IMG/VR virus record: IMGVR_UViG_3300033153_007973
Span: 126,001-190,000 of that record
Strand: one strand, 5' to 3'
Origin: a virus
DNA: 64,000 nucleotides
Below are positions 30,259-40,800 of this stretch, piece by piece; within the stretch, counting starts at the first letter, position 1, and each line of letters opens with the position of its first letter. The notes under the pieces were generated by a model that saw only the letters and a list, made by a program, of their open reading frames with translations, did no database searches and was not told the DNA's origin. The translations under genes were made by a program, and so were the position numbers.

Positions 30259-31234
30259 TAAAGGAGAAATCCTGAACGATATTCTCAAAAACAAGGCTCT
30301 AATCGATAACATAGGACCAAAGAATTTGCTAATTAATAGCAACTTTGATGTTTGGCAGAGAGAGACGAGTAAGGTCTTGACGACCAGTCTGGTCTATCTT
30401 GCTGACCGCTGGTTAGTGAGCGGAGGTACCAGTGGTGAGTATATGTCGCGGCAGGATTTTACTAACGGGCAGACAGATGTCCCAAACGAACCGAAGCATT
30501 ATCTACGTTTGTCCTTAGATGGTGAGGATGGTAAAATAGCTCAACGAGTAGAAGGTGTGCTGACACTTGCCGGTCAAACTGCGTCTTTGGGTTTCTGGAT
30601 ACGAACATATGGTGCTATTAACTATACGTTAAAGTTGGTGCAGAATTACGGTAGTGGAGGTAGCTCCGCAGACACGACAGTCATACAATCAAGTGTCGCG
30701 ACGATTAACGCCTGGACATACCATACATGCACATTCGATGTTCCAAGTGTATCTGGAAAGACAATATCGGGCGGTGATGATTACCTTGAAATTCTGATAG
30801 AGTTCGCTACAACTTCTGGGAGTATTAGATTTGCACAAGCACAATTAAACGAAGGTGAATTGCTTGACTATCAGCCAAGAACATTCGGAGAAGAGTTACT
30901 AGCTTGTCAGCGATATTACGAAAAGAGTTATGAGATGGATAAATTTGCAACTGATGTTGGAGCTGCTGGTGCAGTCGGTACTATCGGAACAACAAATGGG
31001 CATTGGTCAATTGAAGTTTCTTATAAAGTTAGTAAAAAACCAGGAGGTACGACAATCAAGATTTATGCACCAGCATCCGGCACTCTTGGTCAGGCTCGTA
31101 ATGGTATTGATAACCAGGATACTCCATATGGATTTATAGTTGCTGGAAGTAGTGGTTTTTCTATTACAGCACATACCGGTGGGGATGCTGATGATCAAAT
31201 TTATGCTCATTTCACTGCTGATGCTGAATTATAA
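30251..31234 (+). CDS. Tail fibre-type protein with carbohydrate-binding-like domain
   Basis: 327 residues from the ATG at 30251, chosen because AGGAGG stands directly upstream; an in-frame ATG at 30224 lacks this. The N-terminus has NLLINSNFDVWQR and LADRW, a pattern I know from many phage tail-fibre and virion proteins, where it opens a beta-sandwich domain of carbohydrate-binding type. The middle (VEGVLTLAGQTASLGFWIRT) fits the jelly-roll strands. The C-terminal 100 residues are Gly/Ser/Thr-rich. A host-surface-binding role is likely. Confidence 0.6.
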   Translation: MFNKGEILNDILKNKALIDNIGPKNLLINSNFDVWQRETSKVLTTSLVYLADRWLVSGGTSGEYMSRQDFTNGQTDVPNEPKHYLRLSLDGEDGKIAQRVEGVLTLAGQTASLGFWIRTYGAINYTLKLVQNYGSGGSSADTTVIQSSVATINAWTYHTCTFDVPSVSGKTISGGDDYLEILIEFATTSGSIRFAQAQLNEGELLDYQPRTFGEELLACQRYYEKSYEMDKFATDVGAAGAVGTIGTTNGHWSIEVSYKVSKKPGGTTIKIYAPASGTLGQARNGIDNQDTPYGFIVAGSSGFSITAHTGGDADDQIYAHFTADAEL

Positions 31235-31245
31235 GGAGAAATGAA

Positions 31246-31719
31246 ATGGCTAAACATTATATTGTTGTTGATAATGATGACTTGGTAATCGATAGTTTCT
31301 CAGATGCATTCAGGAAACCATCTGGTGGAGAGATAGAAGTTAACTCAAATGGCGGCAGACATTTTAACTTGAACCTGCGTGATAAGAATACGAATCCTCG
31401 TCTTAAATGGAATGGATCTGCTATCGTTGAGCGAACAGAAGATGAACGCGATCCAATGGATAACCTGAAACAACGCATGAAAGATCGTGTATTCAAAGCT
31501 GGTATACATATTATGCAGAAGACACAATGGAAAGTCGACCGTCATCGCGAAGAATTAGAGCTCAGTATTGCAACCACGTTGACACCAACACAGTATACAA
31601 CACTTCTAACACAGCGCAAAACAATACGGGACAAAATCATTCAATTTTATCAGCAGATCACTGATCTATCAGATAGGCAGCTAGTAAAAGACTTTGCCGC
31701 GGACTTCTCAGGAGAATAA
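31246..31719 (+). CDS. Probable tail-fibre accessory or assembly protein
   Basis: 157 residues, AAGGAG before the ATG. The first 60 residues are beta-like (HYIVVDNDDLVIDSFSDAF), the rest helical and probably coiled coil, ending with LTQRKTIRDKIIQFYQQ. The short beta domain followed by a helical tail with the NPRLKWNGSAIVE pattern is similar in style to tail-fibre assembly chaperones, and it follows directly a fibre gene. No confident family. Confidence 0.45.
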   Translation: MAKHYIVVDNDDLVIDSFSDAFRKPSGGEIEVNSNGGRHFNLNLRDKNTNPRLKWNGSAIVERTEDERDPMDNLKQRMKDRVFKAGIHIMQKTQWKVDRHREELELSIATTLTPTQYTTLLTQRKTIRDKIIQFYQQITDLSDRQLVKDFAADFSGE

Positions 31720-31720
31720 T

Positions 31721-32017
31721 ATGCCAGACCCAGCAACAACAAATGGACTCGGTAATATACTCGGCATAAGTGGTCTTGCCGGCGGTAGTCTTGGAACCGG
31801 CATCCTACTCAAGATCATCTTCGATTGGCTAAAGGGGAAGAAGAACGGCAATGGCGATTCAGATAAGATCTTATCTAAGCTTGAAGAGATCAAGACTGAG
31901 ATCCATGATACTAGAATGAGCAATGACCGCACAGAACAGGCTGTAAATAAGCTTGTATCACAATCTGCGGCCACAGATGTCAAAATACAGGCGATTCTGG
32001 ACAAGAATCACGAGTAA
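31721..32017 (+). CDS. Small membrane protein with coiled-coil tail
   Basis: 98 residues from ATG 31721; the ribosome binding site AGGAG just upstream selects this start over the in-frame ATG at 31694. Residues 10-32 are Gly-rich and hydrophobic (ISGLAGGSLGTGILLKIIF), probably one membrane span, then a basic patch (DWLKGKKNG) and a long charged coiled coil (KILSKLEEIKTEIHDTRMSN). This layout resembles haemolysin XhlA-like or spanin-like lysis accessory proteins. It is one of four small membrane or amphipathic proteins scattered in the fibre region. Confidence 0.5.
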   Translation: MPDPATTNGLGNILGISGLAGGSLGTGILLKIIFDWLKGKKNGNGDSDKILSKLEEIKTEIHDTRMSNDRTEQAVNKLVSQSAATDVKIQAILDKNHE

Positions 32018-32018
32018 G

Positions 32019-32047
32019 TTGACGCCCCTAAATAGATATGATATAAT
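32019..32047 (+). promoter_or_regulatory. Near-perfect sigma70-type promoter
   Basis: TTGACG at 32019-32024, 17-nt spacer, TATAAT at 32042-32047, in the 56-nt gap after the small membrane gene. The AAGGAG of the next gene follows at 32061. It would drive the small gene at 32074 and the LamG gene behind it. Confidence 0.72.
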
Positions 32048-32073
32048 ATATTAGCTAAACAAGGAGCATACAT

Positions 32074-32319
32074 ATGGCACCACTCGATAATCCTACAGAT
32101 ATGGAAGAACTGAGAAGGTTCTTCAAGTCAAATAGCGGCAATGCTAATAGTGGTGAAGGCGATATTTTGACCGCTTTTGATCCCAAGCTTACTATCACCA
32201 GCAGTGGTGGCAATACAACCCAGATCGATGCTGAACTCGGGGGACATATTGCGAGAAAGAGATTCACATACCCAGATGCCAACACACAGATTGTGTGGCC
32301 CTGGGAATTCGTGAGTTAA
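32074..32319 (+). CDS. Small protein directly behind a strong promoter
   Basis: 81 residues, AAGGAG eight bases before the ATG. Not recognised. The N-terminal third is charged (MEELRRFFKSNSGNANSG), the rest beta-like with a Gly/Thr-rich turn and aromatic end (TQIVWPWEFVS). No membrane span, no cysteine. Being the first gene after a consensus promoter, it is probably well expressed. The following gene is 12 nt away and encodes a fibre protein, so it may be a small fibre or tail component. Confidence 0.5.
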   Translation: MAPLDNPTDMEELRRFFKSNSGNANSGEGDILTAFDPKLTITSSGGNTTQIDAELGGHIARKRFTYPDANTQIVWPWEFVS

Positions 32320-32331
32320 CAGGAGCTTGAC

Positions 32332-34743
32332 ATGGGCAGCATTATAGGTCACAAAGTCAATAATACTATTTTCGGCATAGCCACAAAGGGCTATGTCGAT
32401 GATGCCATATCTGGCATTGCATCAACTGCATATAACTATGTATCCACCTGGGACGCTACTACCAACACTCCAGCACTAGCTAGTGGTGCTGGTACCAAGG
32501 GAGATGTCTACTACGTGAATGTCGGTGGTAGCACGAACTTAGACGGAATCACAGACTGGGTAGCGGGCGACTCTGCTGCATTCAATGGTTCTGTCTGGAC
32601 CAAGTGGGATCATACCGATCAGATCACCAGTATATTCGGTCGACAAGGTATTATTGAAGCAGTAAGCGGAGACTATGATGCCGCCGAGATCTCTTCTCTT
32701 CCAGACACATTAAACTACTGGAGCAAGATGGGGTCTACTATAGAGATTACCAATCCAGTGGTTGGCCCGGTTACGACATTGGACGCGACAGTTGTATACG
32801 AAACTGGCAAGTTTGATAATGGCGTGCGGGGTACAGTAGCAGATGAGGAAAAACCCATATCGTTCCCTACTATATCTCCATCTTTCGATTTTGCACAAGG
32901 CTGTATTGAAATGTGGATCCGTCCCGTAGGATACAATATTGTTAATGGTATTAATGATGCCGGCGATGGCGAAGGCAAGTATTTATGGCAGTGGATGAGT
33001 CCAGCACCACATAACTATGTGCACTATTTTAAATTCGGCGTGATTGGCATCGGTTGGCAAACCAATTCTGCTGCCGGTCAAACTCATTGGGATGATGAAC
33101 TTCCTGGATTAGATATTGCTGATGGTGAACTTGCTCATATTGCATTAGTCTGGGATCGCACACACCTCACCAAGAAACGTAGAGTTTACCTGAATGGAAT
33201 TGAAGTTGGATCAAACAATGACCAGTGGAGTGATGAGGACATGACTGGCGCTACGATGACTATAGGAAGCGCCACTGGTGGAACTCGTATTCTCGAAGGC
33301 CAGATGGATAATATGAAATGGTGGGATTTTGCACAAACTGATTTCTCAGGAAAAGACATAGAAGGATTCGCCACTGTTGCTAATCATCTCGCCAGTAGCG
33401 AGCTTCACAGAGAGATCAATGATTCAGAATATGCTGATACTGATTTATGGAGTGCTGACCAGATAAGTGGACATGTAGCAACTGAGATCGGATCTATTAG
33501 TGATGCTGAAGATTCAGTTAGCGGTGTTCTCCTGGGGGACGGAACCGGAGCATATTCCGAGGCAGATGCAGGTGACCTTCCTGTCACCATACAGGGAAGT
33601 CCTCCAAGCACATTAAATTACTGGAGTAAGATGGGTACTCCCGGAGAGATCACCAGTCCGGAGGTCGGTCCTACTACAACTCTGACTGCGACAGTTGCAT
33701 ACGAAACTGGAAAGTTTGACAATGGTGCTAGAACTACAGTGGTGGATGAGGCAAAAGACATATCATTTCCAACAGTATCTCCTTCGTTTGATCATGCACA
33801 AGGTTGTATCGAGATGTGGATCAGGCCTGTTGGATTTAATATCGTTAATGGTGCATATGATGCCGGTGGTCCACCGAAGTTTCTGTGGTATTGGAACAGT
33901 GCATATGAGCAACATTTTAGATTCCAAGGAAGTGGCGGTGGTATTTATTGGAATCTTAATGATGCTGGTGGATCATATGCATGGTCTGGTGAACTTCCTG
34001 GATTAGATATTGCTGATGGTGAGTTAGCACATATTGCATTCGTATGGGATCGCACACATAGCACAAAGAAACGTAGAATCTATCTGAATGGTGTAGAAGT
34101 CGGCTCAGATAATACAGCATGGGTCGATGAGGACATGACTGCTGGGACAATGTATATTGGAACAGATACTGGTGGGTATACAGGTTTTTACGGCCAGATG
34201 GATAATATGAAATGGTGGGACTTCGCGCAGACTGATTTCTCTAGTAGAGATACAGAAGGATTTAGTTCAATAGGCGATGCCCAAACTTACCTCGATGATA
34301 ATACTGCAGGTATTACAGCAAACGTCGCAAGCATTGCAACAAATGCTGCTTACATAGATACCGTCAGTGGTGATGTCAATACGCATTCTGCTGACTCAGA
34401 CAAGCACTCTCAGGTATATAGCTTCTTCATTCCTGGTGATGCCGTGTCAGGCACGGCAATCCAGGAGGCGGAAGTTGCCTTCTCTGGAGATATCTCTCTG
34501 GTAAGAGCTACAGCTAAGGGACCAGTAGGTGGGAATCTGGATATCGATATTGACCTAAATGACACAACAATCTTTACCGACCAGGATAAACGACCACAAA
34601 TCATCTCTGGATCTCTGTCTGATATCAGTGATACACCAGATATTATAACTGTTGTACCTGGTGATATCCTGGGCGTGAACGTGGATGCTGTCGATCCTGT
34701 AGATCCTGGAAACAAGGTAAAAATAGCCATCGTCGTGGTATAA
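32332..34743 (+). CDS. Fibre protein with two tandem LamG-like lectin modules
   Basis: 803 residues. N-terminus has the common fibre pattern GDVYYVNVGGSTNLDGITDW and ITSIFGRQGIIEAVSGDYDA. Two LamG-like modules follow, at about residues 126-344 and 427-644. Each opens with LNYWSKM, contains GCIEMWIRPVG, DGELAHIA, a WDRTH motif, YLNGIEVG or YLNGVEVG, and closes with QMDNMKWWDFAQTDFS. They are joined by a linker holding one copy of the fibre repeat (HREINDSEYADTDLWSADQI). The C-terminal 110 residues are beta-rich, with VVPGDILGVNVDAVDPVDPG. The tandem copies probably raise glycan-binding avidity. Confidence 0.65.
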   Translation: MGSIIGHKVNNTIFGIATKGYVDDAISGIASTAYNYVSTWDATTNTPALASGAGTKGDVYYVNVGGSTNLDGITDWVAGDSAAFNGSVWTKWDHTDQITSIFGRQGIIEAVSGDYDAAEISSLPDTLNYWSKMGSTIEITNPVVGPVTTLDATVVYETGKFDNGVRGTVADEEKPISFPTISPSFDFAQGCIEMWIRPVGYNIVNGINDAGDGEGKYLWQWMSPAPHNYVHYFKFGVIGIGWQTNSAAGQTHWDDELPGLDIADGELAHIALVWDRTHLTKKRRVYLNGIEVGSNNDQWSDEDMTGATMTIGSATGGTRILEGQMDNMKWWDFAQTDFSGKDIEGFATVANHLASSELHREINDSEYADTDLWSADQISGHVATEIGSISDAEDSVSGVLLGDGTGAYSEADAGDLPVTIQGSPPSTLNYWSKMGTPGEITSPEVGPTTTLTATVAYETGKFDNGARTTVVDEAKDISFPTVSPSFDHAQGCIEMWIRPVGFNIVNGAYDAGGPPKFLWYWNSAYEQHFRFQGSGGGIYWNLNDAGGSYAWSGELPGLDIADGELAHIAFVWDRTHSTKKRRIYLNGVEVGSDNTAWVDEDMTAGTMYIGTDTGGYTGFYGQMDNMKWWDFAQTDFSSRDTEGFSSIGDAQTYLDDNTAGITANVASIATNAAYIDTVSGDVNTHSADSDKHSQVYSFFIPGDAVSGTAIQEAEVAFSGDISLVRATAKGPVGGNLDIDIDLNDTTIFTDQDKRPQIISGSLSDISDTPDIITVVPGDILGVNVDAVDPVDPGNKVKIAIVVV
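32709..34262 (+). repeat. Internal duplication: two LamG-encoding units
   Basis: Two units of about 650 bp (32709-33363 and 33610-34262) run in the same order and remain similar at DNA level. Both contain GAACTTCCTGGATTAGATAT and, shortly after, GGGATCGCACACA. Differences are mostly silent. A third, less similar unit lies in the gene at 24802 (about 26910-27600). Confidence 0.75.
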
Positions 34744-34791
34744 TAATATTGGCTATAGAATCATTGCGACATAAATCACAGGAGGAAGTAG

Positions 34792-35082
34792 ATGGCAGAA
34801 GACCAAACTCCCAATGAATTCAAACGAGAATCTATCCTATCAGCGATATCAACATCTATAGAACTTCAAATTCTTAAGCTCTTTAAGCAACTAAAAGAGA
34901 CATATAACAAGAGATTTGAGATCTATGATGAGGATATCGACAAGCTCAATAAATTCATGATCAAAACTATATCATGGATGGAAAGTCATGAAGCACAACA
35001 CAAACGTGATCTTACCATCCTTTCGCTCGTATTGGTTGGAGCAACAATACTAATCAACTTCGTGTTCTTTATGCTAAAATAA
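34792..35082 (+). CDS. Small tail-anchored membrane protein
   Basis: 96 residues, AGGAGG upstream. The first 70 residues are helical and charged (ELQILKLFKQLKETYNKRFE), followed by a single C-terminal membrane span (ILSLVLVGATILINFVFFML). This cytosolic coiled coil plus C-terminal anchor is typical of phage membrane proteins of haemolysin XhlA or antiholin type. Only 10 nt separate it from the next small gene, so the two may work together. Confidence 0.5.
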   Translation: MAEDQTPNEFKRESILSAISTSIELQILKLFKQLKETYNKRFEIYDEDIDKLNKFMIKTISWMESHEAQHKRDLTILSLVLVGATILINFVFFMLK

Positions 35083-35092
35083 GGAGAACAAC

Positions 35093-35296
35093 ATGAACAA
35101 GACAATCAAATTCCTTGGTAAGATCTGGACAATCATAGTCTTTCCAGCATTGAAAGCCGCGAAACCAGCTTTGAGGAAATGGGCCAAAAAGAAGCTGATT
35201 CCTGAGCTACAGAAGAAGATCAATGCAGGCGCTATCGATCAGCAAGTTGATGATAAGATCAAAGAAGTTATCCTGAACCTGATTGATAAGATCTAA
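35093..35296 (+). CDS. Small basic amphipathic protein
   Basis: 67 residues, AAGGAG upstream. Strongly basic N-terminal half with a possible membrane-associated helix (FLGKIWTIIVFPALKAAKPA, followed by a Lys-rich run) and an amphipathic C-terminus (DDKIKEVILNLIDKI). Not recognised. Together with the anchored protein just upstream it may be part of a lysis or membrane-associated unit; this is inference from size and place. Confidence 0.45.
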   Translation: MNKTIKFLGKIWTIIVFPALKAAKPALRKWAKKKLIPELQKKINAGAIDQQVDDKIKEVILNLIDKI

Positions 35297-35315
35297 GAAC
35301 AATACAGAGAATTAG

Positions 35316-36152
35316 ATGGCTCGCGATGATCTCATCATAAATTTAACTGACTTCTCCATCGAGGACCTTGATGATGTTATTATTGAGTCACCAACAAGCG
35401 GCGAAGTTCTTGTTTACGATGAAGATCTTAGCGGTTGGGTTAATGAGTCTATAAGCCAGATCGCTATCTCTGGCGATTTCTATACAAAGACAGAGACAGA
35501 TGACCTCCTGGATGATAAGTCCGACACAGGACACACTCATGATGACTATGCCCTTTCAGGTCATGTACATGATGAATATGCAACTTCTGGACATATACAT
35601 GATGACCGATACTATACTGAAGATGAATCAGATGGGTTATTTGAAGCATCAGGCACAATGTCAACCCATGAAGGCACATATGTACACGGGGACATCGCTT
35701 CAAATAGTGCACACCGCAACACAACTACCGGAAACCCACATAACATCGATGCAGCAGATGCTGGCGCTGATCCCGCGGGCACTGCAGCCTCAGCAGTGTC
35801 AGCACATGAATCATCATATGATCACGATGCCTATGATGTTCACGTTGCCAGTGGAGAAATTCACAGACGGATCGACGACTCCGGATATGGAGCAGAGGAC
35901 CTCTGGAGTGCCGAAAAGATTAGTGGAGAACTCGACACTATCTCTGGTGGAGGGAGTACGCAATATATAGATGATCTCCTTGATGTTGATACTGCAGGTG
36001 TTATCTCAGGAGAGATTCTCAAGTTTGATGGTAGTCAGTGGCTTAATGCAGTGGATACTGGGGACGCTGGTGATCAAAATATTGACGGAGGACGCGCGGA
36101 TACAGTCTACTTTGTACAAAACGTAGACGGTGGTGCAGCAGCGAGCTTCTAA
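35316..36152 (+). CDS. Histidine-rich tail-fibre protein
   Basis: 278 residues. After a short N-terminal domain (LTDFSIEDLDDVIIESPTSG) the protein is built from fibre repeats with HxH motifs: GHTHDDY, GHVHDEY, GHIHDDRYYTEDESDGLF, and one copy of the block containing IDDSGYGAEDLWSAEKISGE. The RYYTE motif resembles phage tail-fibre repeats. In T4 gp37 HxH motifs bind iron in the needle; the same may hold here. The gene abuts the next with no gap (TAAATG). Confidence 0.65.
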   Translation: MARDDLIINLTDFSIEDLDDVIIESPTSGEVLVYDEDLSGWVNESISQIAISGDFYTKTETDDLLDDKSDTGHTHDDYALSGHVHDEYATSGHIHDDRYYTEDESDGLFEASGTMSTHEGTYVHGDIASNSAHRNTTTGNPHNIDAADAGADPAGTAASAVSAHESSYDHDAYDVHVASGEIHRRIDDSGYGAEDLWSAEKISGELDTISGGGSTQYIDDLLDVDTAGVISGEILKFDGSQWLNAVDTGDAGDQNIDGGRADTVYFVQNVDGGAAASF

Positions 36153-37835
36153 ATGGCACAACAGATACAAATTAGGCGGGACACTGCAAGCAATTGGACA
36201 AGCGTCAATCCAACCCTAGCTGTTGGTGAATACGGATACGAGACCGACACCGACAAGTTAAAGCTTGGGGATGGCTCCACTGCTTGGAACTCTCTCGGAT
36301 ACATGCTCGCCCCAGTCTTGATCTCTTCTCCGATATCCGGAGAAGTTCTGAAGTATGATGGCACATACTGGGTAAATGATCAGGACATAAGCGGCACTGG
36401 CGCAATTGCTGGACACGAGTCGATCTATGATCACGATGCATATGATCAGCACCTAGTCAGCGGAGAACTCCACAGGCAGATCAACGATTCTGCTTACGGA
36501 GATACTGATCTATGGAGCGCCGAACAGATAAGTGGTGAGCTGGTAAGTAAGTCTGATACAACACATCTTCATGATGATAGATATTATACTGAGACTGAAG
36601 CCAATGGTCTCTTCGAGCCATCAGGTCACACACATGATGAATATGCAGAATCGGGACACATACATGACAACAGATATTATACAGAAGCAGAAGCCGATGG
36701 CTTATTCTCCGCCTCGGGTCACCTCCACGACGATAGATATTATACCGAAACTGAAGCGGACGGACTCTTTGAAGCGTCGGGAGCAGTAGCTGCTCACGAA
36801 TCAGCATACGATCACGATGACTTTGCACTGTCAGGACATGCTCATGCTATCAATGATCTCTCTGATGTCACGATCGGTTCTCCCGTATCAGGAGAGATTC
36901 TCAAGTATAATGGATCTCAATGGACCAATGGAGAGGATGTCAGTGGTGGCACCGGATCAGTGGATGCTCACGAGGCATCATATGATCACGACTTATATGA
37001 TACACACATAGCGAGTGGCGAAATCCACCGCACCATCGATGATGCCGGCTACGGATCGATCGATCTATGGAGTGCCGAGCAGATTAGTGGTGAATTGGTA
37101 AGTAAGTCTGACACTGGGCACAGCCACAATGACCTCTATTACACAGAGGCTGAGGCAGATGGTCTCTTTGCAGCTTCAGGGCATGTCCACGATGACATTT
37201 ATGAAACGTCAGGCGCAGTGGCGGGACACGAAGCCGCTTGGGACCACGATAACTTCGCGTTGTCGGGTCATAATCACGATGCTGACTACGCGGCATTGGA
37301 CCATGATCATGATGCAGATTACGAAGCATCAGGAGCTGTCACTGGTCATGAGTTTGCCTACGACCATGAGGCATATGATGACCATCTAGCAAGCGGTGAG
37401 CTTCATAGAACTATAGATGATGCAGGATATGCCGATACAGATCTGTGGAGTGCACAGCAAATCAGTGGACAATTACAACAGAGCTTCTTGATTCAGATAT
37501 CGGCAGGAATGGATGCACCCAACACCACGAATCAATATCTGAGGGGGCCTGGAGACATACCGATGAACCTCGGGGGTTTCTCTCTTCCGTTTGATTCCAC
37601 GCTAGCTGGAATAACAATGGTGGGAGGAGCAAATAACGATATATGGAATACTGAGGTTAGGAAGAATGATGGTATAACTGTTCTAGCTTGGCTCAATATT
37701 ACGAATGCATATGAAAATCATGATTTCACTCAGAATGTTGACTTCGATGCCGGGGATAGAGTACAGTTATACATGAGCGGAACAGCAGTGAATAGGCCCT
37801 CAGTGACTGCGTTCTTTACGAGGAGAATCGGCTAA
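36153..37835 (+). CDS. Tail-fibre protein with Mtd-N-like start and HxH repeats
   Basis: 560 residues. Residues 1-48 (QIQIRRDTASNWTSVNPTLA, then VGEYGYETDTDKLKLGDGS and TAWNSL) match the N-terminal module found in major tropism determinant-type and hyaluronidase-like fibre proteins, which anchors the fibre. The middle contains three copies of the block around DLWSA (residues about 115, 290 and 425) with many HxH motifs (HLHDDRYY, HTHDEY, HIHDNRYY, DHDHDADY). The C-terminal 130 residues are a separate beta-rich head domain (GAWNNDIW-like region, ending TAFFTRRIG). Likely trimeric. Confidence 0.7.
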   Translation: MAQQIQIRRDTASNWTSVNPTLAVGEYGYETDTDKLKLGDGSTAWNSLGYMLAPVLISSPISGEVLKYDGTYWVNDQDISGTGAIAGHESIYDHDAYDQHLVSGELHRQINDSAYGDTDLWSAEQISGELVSKSDTTHLHDDRYYTETEANGLFEPSGHTHDEYAESGHIHDNRYYTEAEADGLFSASGHLHDDRYYTETEADGLFEASGAVAAHESAYDHDDFALSGHAHAINDLSDVTIGSPVSGEILKYNGSQWTNGEDVSGGTGSVDAHEASYDHDLYDTHIASGEIHRTIDDAGYGSIDLWSAEQISGELVSKSDTGHSHNDLYYTEAEADGLFAASGHVHDDIYETSGAVAGHEAAWDHDNFALSGHNHDADYAALDHDHDADYEASGAVTGHEFAYDHEAYDDHLASGELHRTIDDAGYADTDLWSAQQISGQLQQSFLIQISAGMDAPNTTNQYLRGPGDIPMNLGGFSLPFDSTLAGITMVGGANNDIWNTEVRKNDGITVLAWLNITNAYENHDFTQNVDFDAGDRVQLYMSGTAVNRPSVTAFFTRRIG

Positions 37836-40800
37836 TGGCATTCAGAATAACTACCACAGGGGCACCAGATCCTGTTGTATTCGACGACTTGGGAGCAAGA
37901 AGTTTCTCACACCCGACTACCGGCTACGATCTTCTACTGGAGTTCTCACAGGATGAAATCAACAACTCTGTTGATATTCAGGACGCAATTGATATCAGTG
38001 GAATTACCGTTGTAGACGAGTTTGGTAATTCTATAACATCAGTTAGCAATGAAAATATCATGTCGAGAACCACATATGATATGAATCAAAATGGTGTGGT
38101 CGACGATGTAGATAGTATTGGTGGTCTTGCCTCTGGTGATCTTGCTCTTGCTGGCCACACACATAACGATCTATATGAAGTGTCTGGTGCTGTAGATACA
38201 CATGAAGTGGCTTGGAATCATGATAGCTTTGCTCTATCCAGTCATGATCATGATGCTGATTATGAGGTATCTGGCGCAGTTGCATCCCATGAAATCACAC
38301 ATGATCATGACAGCTATGATACGCACCTTGCCAGCGGAGAACTACACAGAGAAATTAATGATTCAGGATACGATGCTACCGATCTCTGGAGTGCACAGAA
38401 GATAAGCGGTGAACTCGTAAACAGTGATCAACTCAGTGAGCTGAATGATGTAACTATATCTGCACCTGTATCAGGAGAACTTCTTACCTATAATGGAACC
38501 GAATGGATAGATGGTGGCAATGCCTTTATAGATGGAAATCTGGATGTCAGTGGAGATCTGACTGGCATTACTCTATATGGAGATGGATCGAACATCACTA
38601 ACATCGGTACCTCAGTATCCAATGCTGTAACAATCGATGCAAGAGTAAATGAAGCTGGTGGCATTACCAAGGGACAAGCAGTATACATCAACGGATCCAC
38701 AGGCATGACACCTCAGGTGGGTCTGTGTGATAATACAGACCCAGCAAAAACGGGCATTTATGCATTAGCAGCTGAGACAAGAACTCATGGCCAAAGCATT
38801 CTTATCAGACGAGAAGGCATACTGAATGGTGTCAATACAAATAGTTGGAATACAGGCGACAAACTGTATCCCTCTACTGCGGGTGCTCTAACCAATGTGA
38901 TACCCACAGGAGCAGTCAAAAGTGCTGGTGTGGTCGTAACCAAACACATATCACTTGGAGTAATCCTTGTTTCGACAGGGATCAAGGATTGGTATGTCTC
39001 TGCCGCTAGTGGGCAGGATATAGATCTCCGAATGGGAGACAACGCTGGTGCAACCCATATTGCATTTGAGAACTACAATGATGATGAAGTTGCACACATT
39101 GACTCCCTTGGGAATGGATACCTCAGTGGGGACCTTACTATTTCCGGAAGCCTTACCGATGGAACAAATGCAACCACCCCAGCCCAGATCAGATCACACA
39201 TTGATGATACTGACAAACACAGAGAGATTAATGATTCAGGATATGGCTCTACTGATCTGTGGTCAGCTGATCAAATCAGTGGAGAACTAGCTGGCAAATC
39301 GGACACTTCGCATACCCATGATGATCTATACGAAACATCTGGTGCAGTGGATAGCCATGAATCAACCTGGGATCACGACAATTTCTCAATCGTTAGCCAT
39401 GACCATGATGCTGATTATGAAGTCTCCGGTGCTGTGAATACACATGAATCCGCATATGATCACGATGGATACGATACCCATTTAGCTGATGCTGATAAGC
39501 ATCGAGAGATCAATGATACTGGATATGGCGTGACTGACCTCTGGAGCGCGGACAAGATCAGCGGTGAACTTGCCAGTGTGGAGGGTGATCTAGACGAGAA
39601 GGTCAAGATATCCAGTAATGATACAACTAGCGATTATCTGTCCAACAAAATCAGTGGAGATGCCGGAGATATTGTTGTCTCAGAAGAAAACGATGGTGGC
39701 AACGAATACATCAAGATCGACATAGGAAACAATGTTTCCGGAGCGATCACTCACGCAAATGTCACAACAGGTAACCCACATAGCTTAGATGCATCTGATG
39801 TTGGTGCGGATCCAGCAGGGACAGCAGCAAGCGCAGTCTCAACTCATGAGAGCACCTGGGACCATGATAGTTTCTCAATATCCGGACATGATCATGATGC
39901 AGATTACGAAGTATCTGGCGCAGTAACTACACACGAAAGTGCATATGACCACGATGGTTACGACACACATATTGCTGACGATACAAAGCACAGAACAATT
40001 AATGATTCTGGATATAGTGTCACCGACCTATGGTCAGCTGATCAGATAAGTGGTGAACTAGCTGGAAAGTCAGATACCAGTCACAACCATGACGAGAGAT
40101 ACTACACAGAAGATGAATCAGATAGCCTTTTCGAGGCTTCAGGTGCTGCAGTTACAGTAGTGTCTGCACATGAATCTGCCTGGGATCATGATAACTTCTC
40201 AGTGGTGAGTCACGATCATGATGCAGATTATGAGACATCGGGAGCTGTAACTGCACACGAAGGCACTTATGCCCATGGTGACATAGCGACTAACTCAGCA
40301 CATAGAACCACAACCACAGGCAATCCTCATAATCTTGATCACAATGATGTAGGTGCGGAGGTTTCGGGTGCAGTAGATACTCATGAGAGCTCATATGATC
40401 ACGATGGTTATGATACCCACGTGGCAGATGCTGACAAACATCGGGAGATCAACGACTCCGGCTACGGGCCCACAGATCTGTGGTCAGCCGAGAAGATAAG
40501 CGGAGAGCTCGAGAATGTCTCTGGTGGCACAGGAGCAACAGAACTTGATGAGCTGACTGATGTTACTCTGTCCGGCCCTGCATCAGGTGAAGTTCTGCTA
40601 TACAATGGTGCAGAATGGGTGAATGACACAGTCAGCGGCGCTGGTGGAACGGATCCGAATGCTATTCACGATAACGTGCCCAGCGAGATTCAAGCCATTA
40701 CCCAGAAAGTATCTCCAATAGGCACAGACATAGTTCTTATCGAGGATAGCGAAGCAACATGGGCCAAGAAGAGAGCACAGCTCAGTGACTTCCCAGCTGC

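Noticed and set aside
36200-37400. Repeated DNA in the fibre genes as a possible CRISPR array
   Set aside because: The repeats are in frame, of uneven spacing and encode HxH fibre blocks; there is no constant repeat with unique spacers.
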